Source of the DNA: Planctomycetaceae bacterium
GTDB taxonomy: Bacteria; Planctomycetota; Planctomycetia; Planctomycetales; Planctomycetaceae
Direction of reading: 5' to 3'
Length of the DNA: 46,965 bases
Assembly: GCA_029243145.1 (NCBI GenBank)
Contig: JAQWSQ010000090.1
Span: forward strand, 1-46,965
The notes under the pieces are model-generated. The model made no database searches, was not told the origin of the DNA, and saw only the letters and a list, made by a program, of their open reading frames with translations. The stretch's first letter is position 1, and every line of letters starts with the position of its first letter. Position numbers and translations under genes: made by a program. Below, piece by piece: positions 8,333-16,555 of the stretch.

Positions 8333-8594
8333 GATCGAGCAGGCTTTGCTCGGGACGCGGGATCAAGTGAGCCGAAACAAGTTCGCCCAACTGTGATGCA
8401 GCAGCAGCGCCAGCATCAACGGCTGCACGGACCGAACCAACATCGCCTCTCACGATTGTCGTGATATACGCTCCGCCAATTTGCACCTGTTTCACCAAAG
8501 TGACATTGGCGGCTTTCAGCATGGCATCCGAGGCTTCGATCTGTGCGACCAAACCCTTAGTTTCAATCAATCCAATAGCTTCACCCGTACTCAT
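8319..8594 (-). CDS. BMC-H shell hexamer protein
   Basis: 91 residues, a single BMC domain of canonical length. It begins [25 protein letters not shown] and has the helix [11 protein letters not shown], the pore-loop segment [14 protein letters not shown] and the second helix [16 protein letters not shown], ending [14 protein letters not shown]. Hexamers of this protein tile the shell facets. The pore loop here reads GGA; the neighbouring paralogue reads GSG, so the two hexamers may differ in what they let through. AAGGA precedes the ATG. It lies 67 bases after its paralogue. Confidence 0.97.
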   Translation of the reverse strand: MSTGEAIGLIETKGLVAQIEASDAMLKAANVTLVKQVQIGGAYITTIVRGDVGSVRAAVDAGAAAASQLGELVSAHLIPRPEQSLLDHFVK

Positions 8595-8661
8595 TTGGGT
8601 ATTCCTTAACTGGGTGTGAAATGTCTTTACGAATCGAAGTCAATTCTTCGTTCGACATACT

Positions 8662-8958
8662 CTACTTGCTGGCAGAAGCCTTCGATGGCAACACAGCAGC
8701 AAGTTCTTCGTGAGGACGAGGAATCACTTGCACGCTGACAACTTCACCGATTTTGCTGGCGGCTGAGGCACCGGCATCAATGGCGGCTTTGACGGCAGCG
8801 ACATCGCCGACGACAAAGGCTGTCACCATTCCGCTACCTACTTTTTCCCATCCGACCATTTGAACATTTGCGGCTTTCAGCATTGCATCAACCGCTTCAA
8901 TCAGACACACAAGCCCTTTGGTCTCAATCATTCCCAGGGCTTCCATCGATTTCGCCAT
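8662..8958 (-). CDS. BMC-H shell hexamer protein
   Basis: 98 residues, a single BMC domain. It starts [26 protein letters not shown], with pore-loop segment [14 protein letters not shown], helix [16 protein letters not shown], and a short Ser/Ala/Lys tail after IPRPHEEL. It is the more canonical of the two BMC-H genes and probably the major facet protein. GGGAG precedes the ATG. It follows pduL by 120 bases, a gap holding a strong hairpin. Confidence 0.97.
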   Translation of the reverse strand: MAKSMEALGMIETKGLVCLIEAVDAMLKAANVQMVGWEKVGSGMVTAFVVGDVAAVKAAIDAGASAASKIGEVVSVQVIPRPHEELAAVLPSKASASK

Positions 8959-9040
8959 GACTTAAACTCCCAAATTCATATTTAACTCTTGGACCGGTCC
9001 GACATTCGGCCAGTCTCAATGAACACTCCATCGCGATTAC

Positions 9041-9065
9041 TGCGAGTCGCCTCCAGGCGATCGCA
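9041..9065 (-). other. Strong RNA hairpin between pduL and the first BMC-H gene
   Basis: Two 5-bp blocks pair in series: TGCGA (9041-9045) with TCGCA (9061-9065), and TCGCC (9047-9051) with GGCGA (9056-9060). The stem has one bulged G at 9046 and a 4-base loop. It begins 13 bases after the pduL stop and has no T-run on the minus strand. A segmental stability or processing site that lets shell genes be expressed above the upstream genes would fit; this is inference. Confidence 0.55.
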
Positions 9066-9078
9066 ACATGTATGATTA

Positions 9079-9789
9079 TTAGTGAACCCGACATCCACAC
9101 GCTTCAGGCTTGACCAGTTCCACTTTCGTGGCTCGATCAAGGCTCGCCGCGTTGCCTTCATCCGTATCGAGGTGGACTTCCAGTTTGATGTTGTCTCCCG
9201 CACGAACGGCCAAGTCTTCCAGGACGGTGGTGCAACCCTCAGATTCGATTCGCAGATGTACTTTGTCGCCATCTTTGACGTCGTAATATGCCAAGTCATC
9301 AGGCCCCATGTGAACGTGTCTCATCGCACGGATTACGCCTTGTTCTAGCGTGACGGCACCATTGGGGCCGACCAAAACACAGCCCGGTGTTCCTTGAACG
9401 TGACCGCTAATGCGAACTGGTAAATCGATGCCGAGTGAAATGCCATCGGTAAACGCCAATTCAATTTGTGAATCGGGCCGGCAGGGACCGAGAATGCGTA
9501 CATTGGGGATCATCTTACGGCGTGGGCCAACGACGGCGAGAGTCTCTTCGGCGGCATAATAGCCGTCCTGATAGAGATCCTTCATCGGCGTGAGTGTATG
9601 CCCTTTGCCGTAAAGAATTTCGACATGCTCTTGAGTGAGGTGAACGTGTCGCGCGGAAATATTGACAACAAGTGGGTTTGGCTTGCCATCGTTACAAGAT
9701 GGTGTGGCTCCGCCCATTTTTTCGAGCAACAATTGACGAACGAGTTGTTCGACAGCAGTACGGTTGATGTTTTGTAGGGTGGTACTCAT
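9079..9789 (-). CDS. pduL: PduL-type phosphotransacylase with N-terminal encapsulation peptide
   Basis: 236 residues. It moves the acyl group from CoA to phosphate, recycling CoA inside the compartment and feeding acyl-phosphate to the kinase. Residues about 8-26 ([19 protein letters not shown]) form the targeting helix. The two-barrel PduL domain follows, with metal-binding histidines in SARHVHLT (His48, His50), RHVHMGPDD (His158, His160) and [11 protein letters not shown] (His206). The unrelated Pta family is absent, as is usual for BMC loci. AAGGA precedes the ATG. It lies 30 bases downstream of the repressor gene, in the same transcription unit. Confidence 0.96.
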   Translation of the reverse strand: MSTTLQNINRTAVEQLVRQLLLEKMGGATPSCNDGKPNPLVVNISARHVHLTQEHVEILYGKGHTLTPMKDLYQDGYYAAEETLAVVGPRRKMIPNVRILGPCRPDSQIELAFTDGISLGIDLPVRISGHVQGTPGCVLVGPNGAVTLEQGVIRAMRHVHMGPDDLAYYDVKDGDKVHLRIESEGCTTVLEDLAVRAGDNIKLEVHLDTDEGNAASLDRATKVELVKPEACGCRVH

Positions 9790-9819
9790 GGCAATCCTTG
9801 GTATCTGTGTGATTCGTCG

Positions 9820-10572
9820 TTATTCTTCTTCAAGTACCGCGACGCCTTGTTCCCTGACGAGAGACTTCCAACTCTCGGGAACGTCGCGATCGACGATCAT
9901 TTTGTCCATTCGATCTAAAGGGCAGAGATGAGCGAGTGCCGAGTGACCGAACTTGCCGTGATCGGCAACTACAATGACTTCGTCGGCAGAGTTCATCATT
10001 TGTTTTTCTGTTTCCACCAGTAGTGTGTTGCTGTTGAACAGCCCTTTTTCTGTGATTCCTCCAACGCTCATTACGAGTCGTCGTACGTTGATGCTTCTCA
10101 GGGCATCGACGGCGACCGGGCCTAGCGAAACTCCCGTCTTCGGGTAGACGTATCCTCCGATGAGGATAAGTTCGATGTTGCTATGGCTGGCGAGCAAGTT
10201 GGCGATTGGGAGTGAATTCGTCACCACCATCAGCGACTTGTTGACCAAGTGACGAGCAACTTCGAGCGTCGTCGTTCCTCCGTCCAAAATGACTCCCTCC
10301 CCAGGTTCAATTAGGTCGGCTGTCATTTTTGCGATCCGTCGCTTTGCCTCCATGTTTTGGGTACTTCGATCCTCGAAGCCCATGAGTGATTCGCCGATAT
10401 ACGAAGCACCGCCCCGCGTTCGCCGAATCTGTCCCGATCCGTCAAGTTGATCCAAATCTCGCCTTATCGTGGATTCCGACGCGTCAATTTCTGTCACCAG
10501 CTCTTGCAAGCTGACATACCCACGGTTTTCCGTGATATTCAGGATTTTCTGACGTCTTTCATCCACCAACAT
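9820..10572 (-). CDS. DeoR-family transcriptional repressor
   Basis: About 250 residues from ATG 10572. The N-terminal winged helix-turn-helix reads [23 protein letters not shown] followed by the recognition helix [13 protein letters not shown], the DeoR signature. The C-terminal domain is the sugar-phosphate-sensing DeoR fold, with [12 protein letters not shown] and the VVADHGKFG motif. Members of this family are typically released by a phosphorylated sugar, fitting the aldolase substrate of this operon. The open frame extends to 10638, but a promoter-like TTGACA and -10 element lie at 10625-10652, so the shorter start is preferred. It is the first gene of the minus-strand operon and probably represses itself and the BMC genes. 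Confidence 0.93.
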   Translation of the reverse strand: MLVDERRQKILNITENRGYVSLQELVTEIDASESTIRRDLDQLDGSGQIRRTRGGASYIGESLMGFEDRSTQNMEAKRRIAKMTADLIEPGEGVILDGGTTTLEVARHLVNKSLMVVTNSLPIANLLASHSNIELILIGGYVYPKTGVSLGPVAVDALRSINVRRLVMSVGGITEKGLFNSNTLLVETEKQMMNSADEVIVVADHGKFGHSALAHLCPLDRMDKMIVDRDVPESWKSLVREQGVAVLEEE

Positions 10573-10624
10573 AGACCGGTTCCGCAATGATCGGTAAATC
10601 ATATTGGCAACAATACGATTGAAA

Positions 10625-10652
10625 GTGATAGATATCAATCAAATACTGTCAA
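10625..10652 (-). promoter_or_regulatory. Sigma-70-type promoter of the BMC operon
   Basis: On the minus strand a perfect -35 box TTGACA (10652-10647) is followed after 16 bases by TATCAC (10630-10625), a 4/6 match to the -10 consensus. Initiation would fall near 10618, giving a leader of about 45 bases before ATG 10572. Confidence 0.5.
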
Positions 10653-10690
10653 TAAAATGACATATAGTGAATGATATATCTCTGAATATC
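10626..10690. promoter_or_regulatory. Palindromic GATATC-like sites, candidate DeoR operators
   Basis: TGATAGATATCA (10626-10637) has complementary TGAT/ATCA arms and overlaps the -10 box. GATATATC (10673-10680) is a perfect palindrome, and with ATATC at 10686-10690 it makes a second inverted pair. The sites flank the promoter of the operon whose first gene is a DeoR regulator, the expected geometry for autorepression. Binding is inferred. Confidence 0.4.
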
Positions 10691-11015
10691 TCAAAAGTTG
10701 TTGCAGTGAAACATCTTGCGTAAACTGCCTATTCTTCCATGTGTTGGCAGGACTCTATCATTTAGTCGGCAGTTCGGCGTTCTGGCGTTTCCTGTCTAAA
10801 CGCAGAATGCGTAGAGGGGCTATTTGTGTTTCCGATTCTGACGATCATGAGTCACGGGCTGAGTTGTCGAGCCGCTTACAATCGGCTCATTCGGTGTCGT
10901 GCTCAGGTTCGATACAATGCTTGCGACTGTTGTCATCGCCTCGTTAGGGTGATCTTTCCAAGCTGCGCGTTGTTCGAGATTTGTTTTTCATCTCTGTATT
11001 TGGAAGGGTCGTCAG
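10691..11015. other. Divergent intergenic region without a convincing gene
   Basis: This 325-base stretch separates the BMC operon from the sialidase gene. A 68-codon frame at 10741-10947 has no Shine-Dalgarno and a low-complexity Ser/Arg composition, so it is not called. The last 20 bases hold GGAAGGG, a likely ribosome site for the sialidase. No clear sigma-70 promoter for the sialidase could be picked by eye. Confidence 0.5.
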
Positions 11016-12110
11016 ATGCGATTGTTTCTCTCGTTACCGATCATGATTTTTGTGGTATTGGTTTCTTCATCGGGTTGGTGCGCGGAGTCTTCTGAGGGAG
11101 AGGTGAATGTGTTTGTGTCGGGTCAGGGGGGTTATCACACCTATCGGATTCCAGCCATTATCCGCACCCAGAAGGGGAGCTTGATTGCGTTTGCTGAAGC
11201 GCGTAAATCAGGGGGTGGTGATTCGGGAAATATTGATCTGGTCTACAAGCGGTCGTTTGATGGTGGTCAGAGTTGGTCTGAAATGAAGGTGCTTTGGGAT
11301 GATGGAGCCAATACCTGTGGGAATCCTTGTCCAGTCGTTGATGAGCGTTCGGGGAGAATTCTGTTGCCATTAACTTGGAATGATGGCGACGATCATGAAG
11401 GGGAGATTAAATCGAACAAAGCGAAAGATACGCGAAGAGTGTTTCTCACATGGTCAGATGATGATGGTGAGTCGTGGGTGGAGCCACAAGAAATCACTTC
11501 ATCCACGAAACACAGTGACTGGACGTGGTACGCAACTGGTCCGGGAAATGGCATACAGTTGAAGCGAGGAAAGCACAAAGGCCGTCTCGTCATTCCATGT
11601 GATCATAATGTGCTTATCGGTGATGAATCCGTTCGTCGCTCGCATTGCATTCTTTCCGATGATGGTGGGAAAACTTGGGGCATGAGTGAGCCGTTGGAAC
11701 GCGACACCAATGAGTGTGCGGTCGTGGAGTTGGCCGATGGTCGATTGCTGCTCAATATGCGCAGTTATCACGGCAAGAATTTGCGTGCGGTCTCTTATTC
11801 TGAGGATGGCGGCGTCACCTGGTCGCCGGTCACTTTGGATCCTGAATTGATTGAGCCTGTCTGTCAGGCGGCTTTGATTACCTATGGTAACGGGCAGTTG
11901 GCATTCACAAATCCCGCATCGAAAAAACGCGATCATATGACTTTGAAGCTCAGTTCTGATCAGGGAAAAAGCTGGTCGAAGCGGGTCAAAATTTACGAGG
12001 GCTCCTCGGCTTATTCGTCTTTGGTGGTCTTGACGGAATCGCGACTGGGCCTGCTTTACGAGAAGGATGGATATTCGAAGATTGTTTTTATGGCGATTGA
12101 TTGCGATTAG
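11016..12110 (+). CDS. Secreted exo-alpha-sialidase (BNR-repeat neuraminidase)
   Basis: 364 residues. The signal peptide is residues 1-23 (MRLFLSLPIMIFVVLVSSSG, then WCA and likely cleavage). The mature protein starts with the sialidase RIP motif (YHTYRIPAIIRT, carrying an Arg of the catalytic triad) and has five Asp boxes: SFDGGQSW, SDDDGESW, SDDGGKTW, SEDGGVTW and SSDQGKSW. These mark the six-bladed propeller of GH33-type enzymes that release terminal sialic acids. Further Arg residues (RRSHCIL and NLRAVSY) and the Glu in NECAVVEL fit the remaining active-site positions. It is divergent from the BMC operon. Glycans rich in sialic acid often also carry fucose, so a shared substrate is possible but not shown. 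Confidence 0.92.
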   Translation: MRLFLSLPIMIFVVLVSSSGWCAESSEGEVNVFVSGQGGYHTYRIPAIIRTQKGSLIAFAEARKSGGGDSGNIDLVYKRSFDGGQSWSEMKVLWDDGANTCGNPCPVVDERSGRILLPLTWNDGDDHEGEIKSNKAKDTRRVFLTWSDDDGESWVEPQEITSSTKHSDWTWYATGPGNGIQLKRGKHKGRLVIPCDHNVLIGDESVRRSHCILSDDGGKTWGMSEPLERDTNECAVVELADGRLLLNMRSYHGKNLRAVSYSEDGGVTWSPVTLDPELIEPVCQAALITYGNGQLAFTNPASKKRDHMTLKLSSDQGKSWSKRVKIYEGSSAYSSLVVLTESRLGLLYEKDGYSKIVFMAIDCD

Positions 12111-12183
12111 AACTCGTAATATGCCTCACATTGTGATGGTTTTGGTTGAGGTAAGAAAAACTTAAGAATGCTCAAGGAATTTG

Positions 12184-12212
12184 TTGTAGAGGCGTATTTG
12201 TTGGCAGATAAT
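12184..12212 (+). promoter_or_regulatory. Candidate sigma-70 promoter of the kinase gene
   Basis: TTGTAG (12184-12189, 4/6 match to -35) and GATAAT (12207-12212, 5/6 match to -10) are separated by 17 bases. Initiation near 12219 would give a leader of about 29 bases before ATG 12248. Confidence 0.4.
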
Positions 12213-12247
12213 GGGCTAACAATCGCTTGCCCACGAACTGAGGAATC

Positions 12248-13804
12248 ATGTCCAAATCGGATCAGGAGCACACCAAAGCCACACACGTCCCCGGCATGAG
12301 TAATGCCGAGCCGGATGAAACGTCTGCTGCACAGCGCGGAGGTCAGGCAACTCCCGCATCGTCGGGAGCCAGCGAGAAGCCCCGGACGGTGAAGCAGCTC
12401 GGCGATTTCAAGATCATCAGGAAGCTGGGGCAGGGAGGGATGGGGGAGGTTTATCTTGCGCATCAAATCAGTCTTGATCGTCAGGTCGCCTTGAAGACAC
12501 TCTCCAAAGCGCTGGCTAAGAAAGATGATTTCGTGAAGCGCTTTCAGCGTGAAGCGAAGTCGATGGCAAAGCTCGATCATCCCAATGCGGTCAAAGTGTT
12601 TGCGGTGGATTCGATTTCCGGGATTCATTTTGCCGCTATTGAGTTTATTGATGGCCAAAGTATGCAGGACTGGATGGATGATCTCGGACAGCTAGAGGTA
12701 GGGGATGCTCTCAATGTGGTTCTGGCGAGCGCGGATGCGCTCAAAGTTGCCCACGACCTGAATCTCATTCATCGAGATATCAAACCCGATAATATTTTGG
12801 TGACCAAGAGTGGCATGGTGAAAGTGGCCGACTTCGGTTTGGCCAAGGCGCTCGATGAAGAGGATGTTTCGATGACCCAAAGCGGCACGGGTTTGGGGAC
12901 ACCGCTTTACATGGCCCCAGAGCAGGCTCGGAACGCCAAGCATGTCGATCATCGCACGGATATTTACGCGTTGGGTACGACGCTGTAATACTTTCTGACG
13001 GGCGAGTTGCCATTCAAGGGGGAAAGTACCCTCGAGTTGATCATGGCGAAAGAAAAGGGGATTTTTAAGAATGCCCGCAAGGTCAATCCTAAAGTGACCG
13101 AACGTCTCGATCTGATGATCGACAAGATGATCTCCAAAGATCCCAATCATCGATACGGCGATTGCGGAGAGATTATCCGCGATTTGGAGGGGCTTGGTTT
13201 ACATCATCAGTCTCTGGCGTTCATCGATCATCCGAATAAAGCCGTTCGTGGTGGAGGAGGCAGTCCGTCGCAGGTCTCAGCAGCTCCCAGGCTAAAGTCG
13301 TCTCCAGCCAAACCGTCAGCACCCGTTTCACGGTCTCAGACAACCGGCGGCGGCGAGCAGATCTGGCAGATTCAATACCCGGATGCCCAAGGGAGGCTGA
13401 AAAAAGCCAAGCTTTCGCCCGGGAAAATTAAGCAGGCCATCAAAGCGGGCATGATCGATGTTCGAGCAAAAACTCAGGAACGCCCCGGTGGGCCTTTGGT
13501 GCCGCTTGCTCAAATCCCCGAGTTTGAGACTTTGATGCAAGGATTGATGACTCGAAAGACGGCCGACAAGCGGTCTCAGAATATGGCCGAGATCTACGAC
13601 AAGATTGATCGTCAGGACAAATTTCGCCGACGTTTCGGGTTTCTTAAAAACTGGCTCGATGGTTTCAAGGGGGGCGTCGGGTTAATCATCTATCTGGCGG
13701 TGATCGCCGGAATCGGATTCGCAGCCTGGAAATTTGGTTGGCCGATGGTTCAGGAGATGATGAACGGTGGTGCTGAATCCGCTCAGACTGTCTCGCCGGA
13801 TTAG
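12248..13804 (+). pseudogene. Ser/Thr protein kinase (PknB type) interrupted by an in-frame TAA
   Basis: One reading frame of 518 codons plus stop, broken by TAA at 12986-12988 (codon 247). Before the stop: disordered N-terminus (1-50), Gly-rich loop [10 protein letters not shown] (60-69), Lys83 in [14 protein letters not shown] (175-182), DFG (195-197), APEQ (223-226) and DIYALGTTL. After it the same frame continues YFLTGELPFKGEST and the rest of the kinase C-lobe (to about codon 310). It then runs through a Pro/Ser linker, a GYF_2-like segment starting WQIQYPDAQGR, and a membrane helix GVGLIIYLAVIAGIGFAAW with a short outer tail. The stop replaces a residue where relatives usually have an aromatic one (TLYYFLTG). 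Without readthrough the product lacks the lower C-lobe and is probably inactive. It could be a recent pseudogene or a sequence error. Everything else is intact. Confidence 0.85.
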
Positions 13805-13825
13805 TATTTGGCTTTGGAGTTGGGG

Positions 13826-13861
13826 AAAGAGAGGGCTTGTTCTCTCTTTGTAAGTTTTTTT
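13826..13861 (+). terminator. Intrinsic terminator after the kinase gene
   Basis: AAAGAGAG (13826-13833) pairs perfectly with CTCTCTTT (13842-13849) across an 8-base loop. GTAAG and a run of seven T (13855-13861) follow. It lies 22 bases past the kinase stop. The stem is AT-rich, so strength is uncertain. Confidence 0.65.
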
Positions 13862-13979
13862 GCCAGCTCAAATGTTCGGGGCCAGTTGCTCGGTGTTGAG
13901 CCTTTTTGGGAATTTGGTCTGCCTGAGTTGTGAGATCTGAGTATTTTTCACGACGAACTTTCAGTTGAAGGGGTAGAAA

Positions 13980-14222
13980 ATGAAGTGGAAGATACCTCGG
14001 GAGAAGAAAATACCCTTCGCAATCACAACGCATGGCACAGTGACAATTGTGTTAGAGAATCCTGGCTCAATATCGGTGTGGGTTCATGTTGACGGAATGG
14101 AGATAGAGCTGAAACCATCGCAACCGCTTGTGGTCTCAGGAAAGAACATCTATCTGGAGAACAGGTATAACACCGAAAGATCGGGCGAATTCACGGTCGT
14201 TGGTTCCCAAACAGGCATGTAG
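13980..14222 (+). CDS. Small hypothetical beta-rich protein
   Basis: 80 residues, unrecognised. AAGGGG lies seven bases ahead of the ATG, a good ribosome site, which is the main reason to call it. The N-terminus is basic (MKWKIPREKKIPF). The remainder alternates hydrophobic and polar residues (VTIVLENPGSISVWVHVDGMEIEL, shown here only as a strand-rich pattern), without cysteines, signal peptide or membrane helix. It could be a small beta-sandwich protein. It sits alone between the kinase terminator and the respiratory cluster. Confidence 0.5.
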   Translation: MKWKIPREKKIPFAITTHGTVTIVLENPGSISVWVHVDGMEIELKPSQPLVVSGKNIYLENRYNTERSGEFTVVGSQTGM

Positions 14223-14560
14223 AGAATCCGTGTTGGGGGTGTTGTCGCTGTTGGGTTGCATTCCTAGTTGCTCCTCGCGCAGCAAAATTTCGCATATTTC
14301 AGTGAATTCTTCTCAGCTCCGGGAATTGCATTCTTGGGCGGTTCCAGCTTTCGGGAAAACCGAAATCCTGCCTCTGCGCAGAGTTGCCGTATTTCTACGA
14401 TCCTGACACAATCATATAGCAGTTGCGCCCGATACCGCCCGGAATGCGGTTATTGGGTTATCATTCAAGTGAGTGAGTCAATTCCTTGCACGGTCGTATG
14501 ATCTGCCCATTCGTGGTGGCATCGTACTTCTTCAAAGAATACGAGTATTTGGATAGTCGC
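14223..14560 (+). other. Leader region of the respiratory cluster
   Basis: No gene is supported in these 338 bases. The only structure I see is a small imperfect hairpin, ACCGC (14434-14438) with GCGGT (14446-14450). The frame of the Rieske gene is open back to 14486, but that extension contains no Shine-Dalgarno or recognisable domain. A promoter for the downstream cluster is expected here and could not be assigned with confidence. Confidence 0.4.
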
Positions 14561-15655
14561 ATGGCTGACGATAAGAAAAAACTCTCGACAGCAGACATTT
14601 TGGCTCAGGCGCGTGCGCAGTCGAATAGTGGCGATGGCAGTGCGGAAACCCCGTCTTCTCCAGAAGCTCCCGTGTCTCCTGAAACTCCCGACACGCCGGT
14701 GGCTCCTTCGGTAGCGGCTCCTCAGTCAACGTCCGACATTCTTGCCGCAGCAAGAGCACAGACCGGCGGTGGAGATGCCAAGTCGGAGAAACCAAGTGGT
14801 GCGGCTCCCAAAGGGACTTCCGATATTTTGGCCGCTGCACGAGCGCAGTCCACAGCAGGTAGTGCCCCCGCTGGTGGCGGTGCGGCTCCTAAAAGTACAT
14901 CAGATATTCTCGCTGCAGCTCGGGCCCAGTCAGGTCAGGGGGGAAGCGGTGAAGCGACTGCCCCTGCCGCGAAGAAAACGACAGCCAAAGCGACGGTTCC
15001 GGTTGGCGATTTGCCTCCCGTAAAAGACATGGTTGAGGCCATGAAGTCGGGCAAGACGACTGAAGAGGTTAAGTCTGGTCCTGTGAAGCCCAAGATTCCG
15101 ACTAGGCCTCCCAAATCTCCCAAGCCAGCTCCAAAAGCAAAAGTAGAAACGCGACGTAACTTTTCGGTGGCGTTATTGGTCTCGCCATTTGCCTTGGCGT
15201 GGCTGTTGTTGACTTTGACGAGTGGTGGTTTCGTCCTCTATGTGGCTCGATTTATGATGCCCAATGTGTTGGTCGAGCCTCCCAGTAAATTCAAGATTGG
15301 TCCTGCAACCGACTATGGTTTTGGGACGGTGGCTACCAAATGGAAGTCTCAGTTTGGTGTTTGGATTGTGAATACCGACTATAACGGTCGCAAAATGATT
15401 TATGCTCTCGCCTCGGTTTGTACGCACCTCGGGTGTACTCCCAACTGGTTGGGTGGTGAGCAAAAGTTTAAGTGTCCTTGTCATGGGTCCGGTTTTTACA
15501 TCACCGGGATTAACTTTGAAGGTCCGGCACCACGTCCATTAGAGCGGGTTGGTATTGCTCTGGGGTCAGACGGGATGTTGGAAGTGGATAAGAGTGTGAA
15601 GTTTCAAGAAGAGTTGGGGCAATGGAACGATTCCGCCTCATTCGTAGAAGTGTGA
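14561..15655 (+). CDS. Rieske iron-sulfur protein with four N-terminal DILAAARAQ repeats
   Basis: 364 residues from ATG 14561. The C-terminal Rieske domain binds a 2Fe-2S cluster through Cys287 and His289 (CTHLGC) and Cys305 and His308 (CPCHGSG), with Cys292 and Cys307 placed for the stabilising disulfide. One membrane helix spans about 202-230. The first 200 residues are unusual: a 12-residue motif occurs four times, at 9-20 (LSTADILAQARAQ), 56-67, 85-96 and 112-123 (STSDILAAARAQ), separated by Pro/Ala/Gly/Ser-rich linkers. A Pro/Lys-rich stretch precedes the helix. The repeats would be on the cytoplasmic side and may bind a partner. It is the first gene of the cytochrome bc-type complex; cytochrome b follows 58 bases later. 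Confidence 0.93.
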   Translation: MADDKKKLSTADILAQARAQSNSGDGSAETPSSPEAPVSPETPDTPVAPSVAAPQSTSDILAAARAQTGGGDAKSEKPSGAAPKGTSDILAAARAQSTAGSAPAGGGAAPKSTSDILAAARAQSGQGGSGEATAPAAKKTTAKATVPVGDLPPVKDMVEAMKSGKTTEEVKSGPVKPKIPTRPPKSPKPAPKAKVETRRNFSVALLVSPFALAWLLLTLTSGGFVLYVARFMMPNVLVEPPSKFKIGPATDYGFGTVATKWKSQFGVWIVNTDYNGRKMIYALASVCTHLGCTPNWLGGEQKFKCPCHGSGFYITGINFEGPAPRPLERVGIALGSDGMLEVDKSVKFQEELGQWNDSASFVEV

Positions 15656-15713
15656 GGATGGTTGGTTTCTCGACTGAGTTGTCTCACTTATAAGATCAGA
15701 CAGAGAATTTATT

Positions 15714-16487
15714 ATGTCCATCGGCGAATACATTCGCGAATCGCAAGTTTGGAAGAGTATCTTCCGTCACCCCGCTCCGTACGATCGACGGAACCGGATC
15801 GTGGTGATGCTGACGAACTTCTTCCTTCACTTGCATCCAGTTTCGATCAAACAACAGGGGATCGCGCTTTCTTACACATGGTGTATGGGCGGGATTACAT
15901 TTTTTCTGTTTTTGGTGGAAACGATTACTGGCGTGCTGTTGATGTTTTACTATCGTCCGACTCTCGAGTGGGCATTTCGAGACATACTCTCGCTTCGTGA
16001 CGTACAAACCTTGGGGATCATGCGGGAGATTCATCGCTGGGGTGCCCATGCGATGGTGATTACTGTTTGGTTGCATATGTACCGCGTCTTTTTGACGGGG
16101 AGTTATAAGCCTCCTAGGGAGTTTAACTGGGTGGTTGGTGTGATTCTGCTCGTCTTGACGTTGCTGCTCTCGTTTACCGGGTATCTGCTCCCTTGGGATC
16201 AGTTGGCAATTTGGGCGATTACCGTAGGTTCGAATATGGCGAAAGCGACTCCGTTTCTGGGTTCAGAAGGTCCCGGGTATCAGCTCTTGAATGTTGGTAA
16301 CTATCCATTGATTACGCCGATTTCCGATGCTCGCTTCCTGTTGTTGGGGGCTCGCAACGTGGGTGAAGAAACATTAAATCGATTTTATATTTTGCACTGC
16401 GTGGCAATCCCGTTAGTGGTGGCCACCTTGATAGCGATTCACTTCTGGCGTGTCCGAAAAGATGGAGGAATCAGCCAGCCTTTGTAG
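15714..16487 (+). CDS. petB: Cytochrome b, N-terminal (b6-like) subunit
   Basis: 257 residues with four membrane helices, carrying both b haems of the quinol-oxidising complex. Likely haem ligands are His107 (EIHRWGAH) and His121 (LHMYRVF), 14 apart, and His228 (YILHCVAIP) and His243 (IAIHFWRVRKDG), 15 apart. The 15-residue spacing of the second pair is the b6 rather than mitochondrial-type arrangement. The FTGYLLPWDQ segment is the conserved loop after helix C. The gene for the second half is separate, as in b6f-type complexes. It lies between the Rieske and subunit IV-like genes, all on the plus strand. Confidence 0.95.
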   Translation: MSIGEYIRESQVWKSIFRHPAPYDRRNRIVVMLTNFFLHLHPVSIKQQGIALSYTWCMGGITFFLFLVETITGVLLMFYYRPTLEWAFRDILSLRDVQTLGIMREIHRWGAHAMVITVWLHMYRVFLTGSYKPPREFNWVVGVILLVLTLLLSFTGYLLPWDQLAIWAITVGSNMAKATPFLGSEGPGYQLLNVGNYPLITPISDARFLLLGARNVGEETLNRFYILHCVAIPLVVATLIAIHFWRVRKDGGISQPL

Positions 16488-16555
16488 GGTGGTTCGATTT
16501 CTAAGCGACAGAAATTTGCAGCGACAGAAAGTGTCTCCAACGGATTTAAACAGTC

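Noticed and set aside
83..10572. Propanediol (Pdu) or ethanolamine (Eut) utilisation microcompartment
   Set aside because: No diol dehydratase, ethanolamine ammonia-lyase or B12 genes are present; a class II sugar-phosphate aldolase supplies the aldehyde instead.
10573..10638. N-terminal extension of the DeoR regulator to 10638
   Set aside because: The extension would start inside the likely -10 region of the promoter, and DeoR proteins begin at the MLVDERR-type segment.
10741..10947. 68-codon open frame upstream of the sialidase
   Set aside because: No ribosome site, no recognisable domain, biased Ser/Arg composition.
12986..13006. Two separate kinase-related genes with the second starting at TTG 13007
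   Set aside because: The second frame is in phase, starts in the middle of kinase subdomain X, and has no ribosome site.
14434..14450. Hairpin ACCGC/GCGGT as a riboswitch or terminator before the Rieske gene
   Set aside because: Only five pairs, no T-run and no conserved aptamer features recognised.
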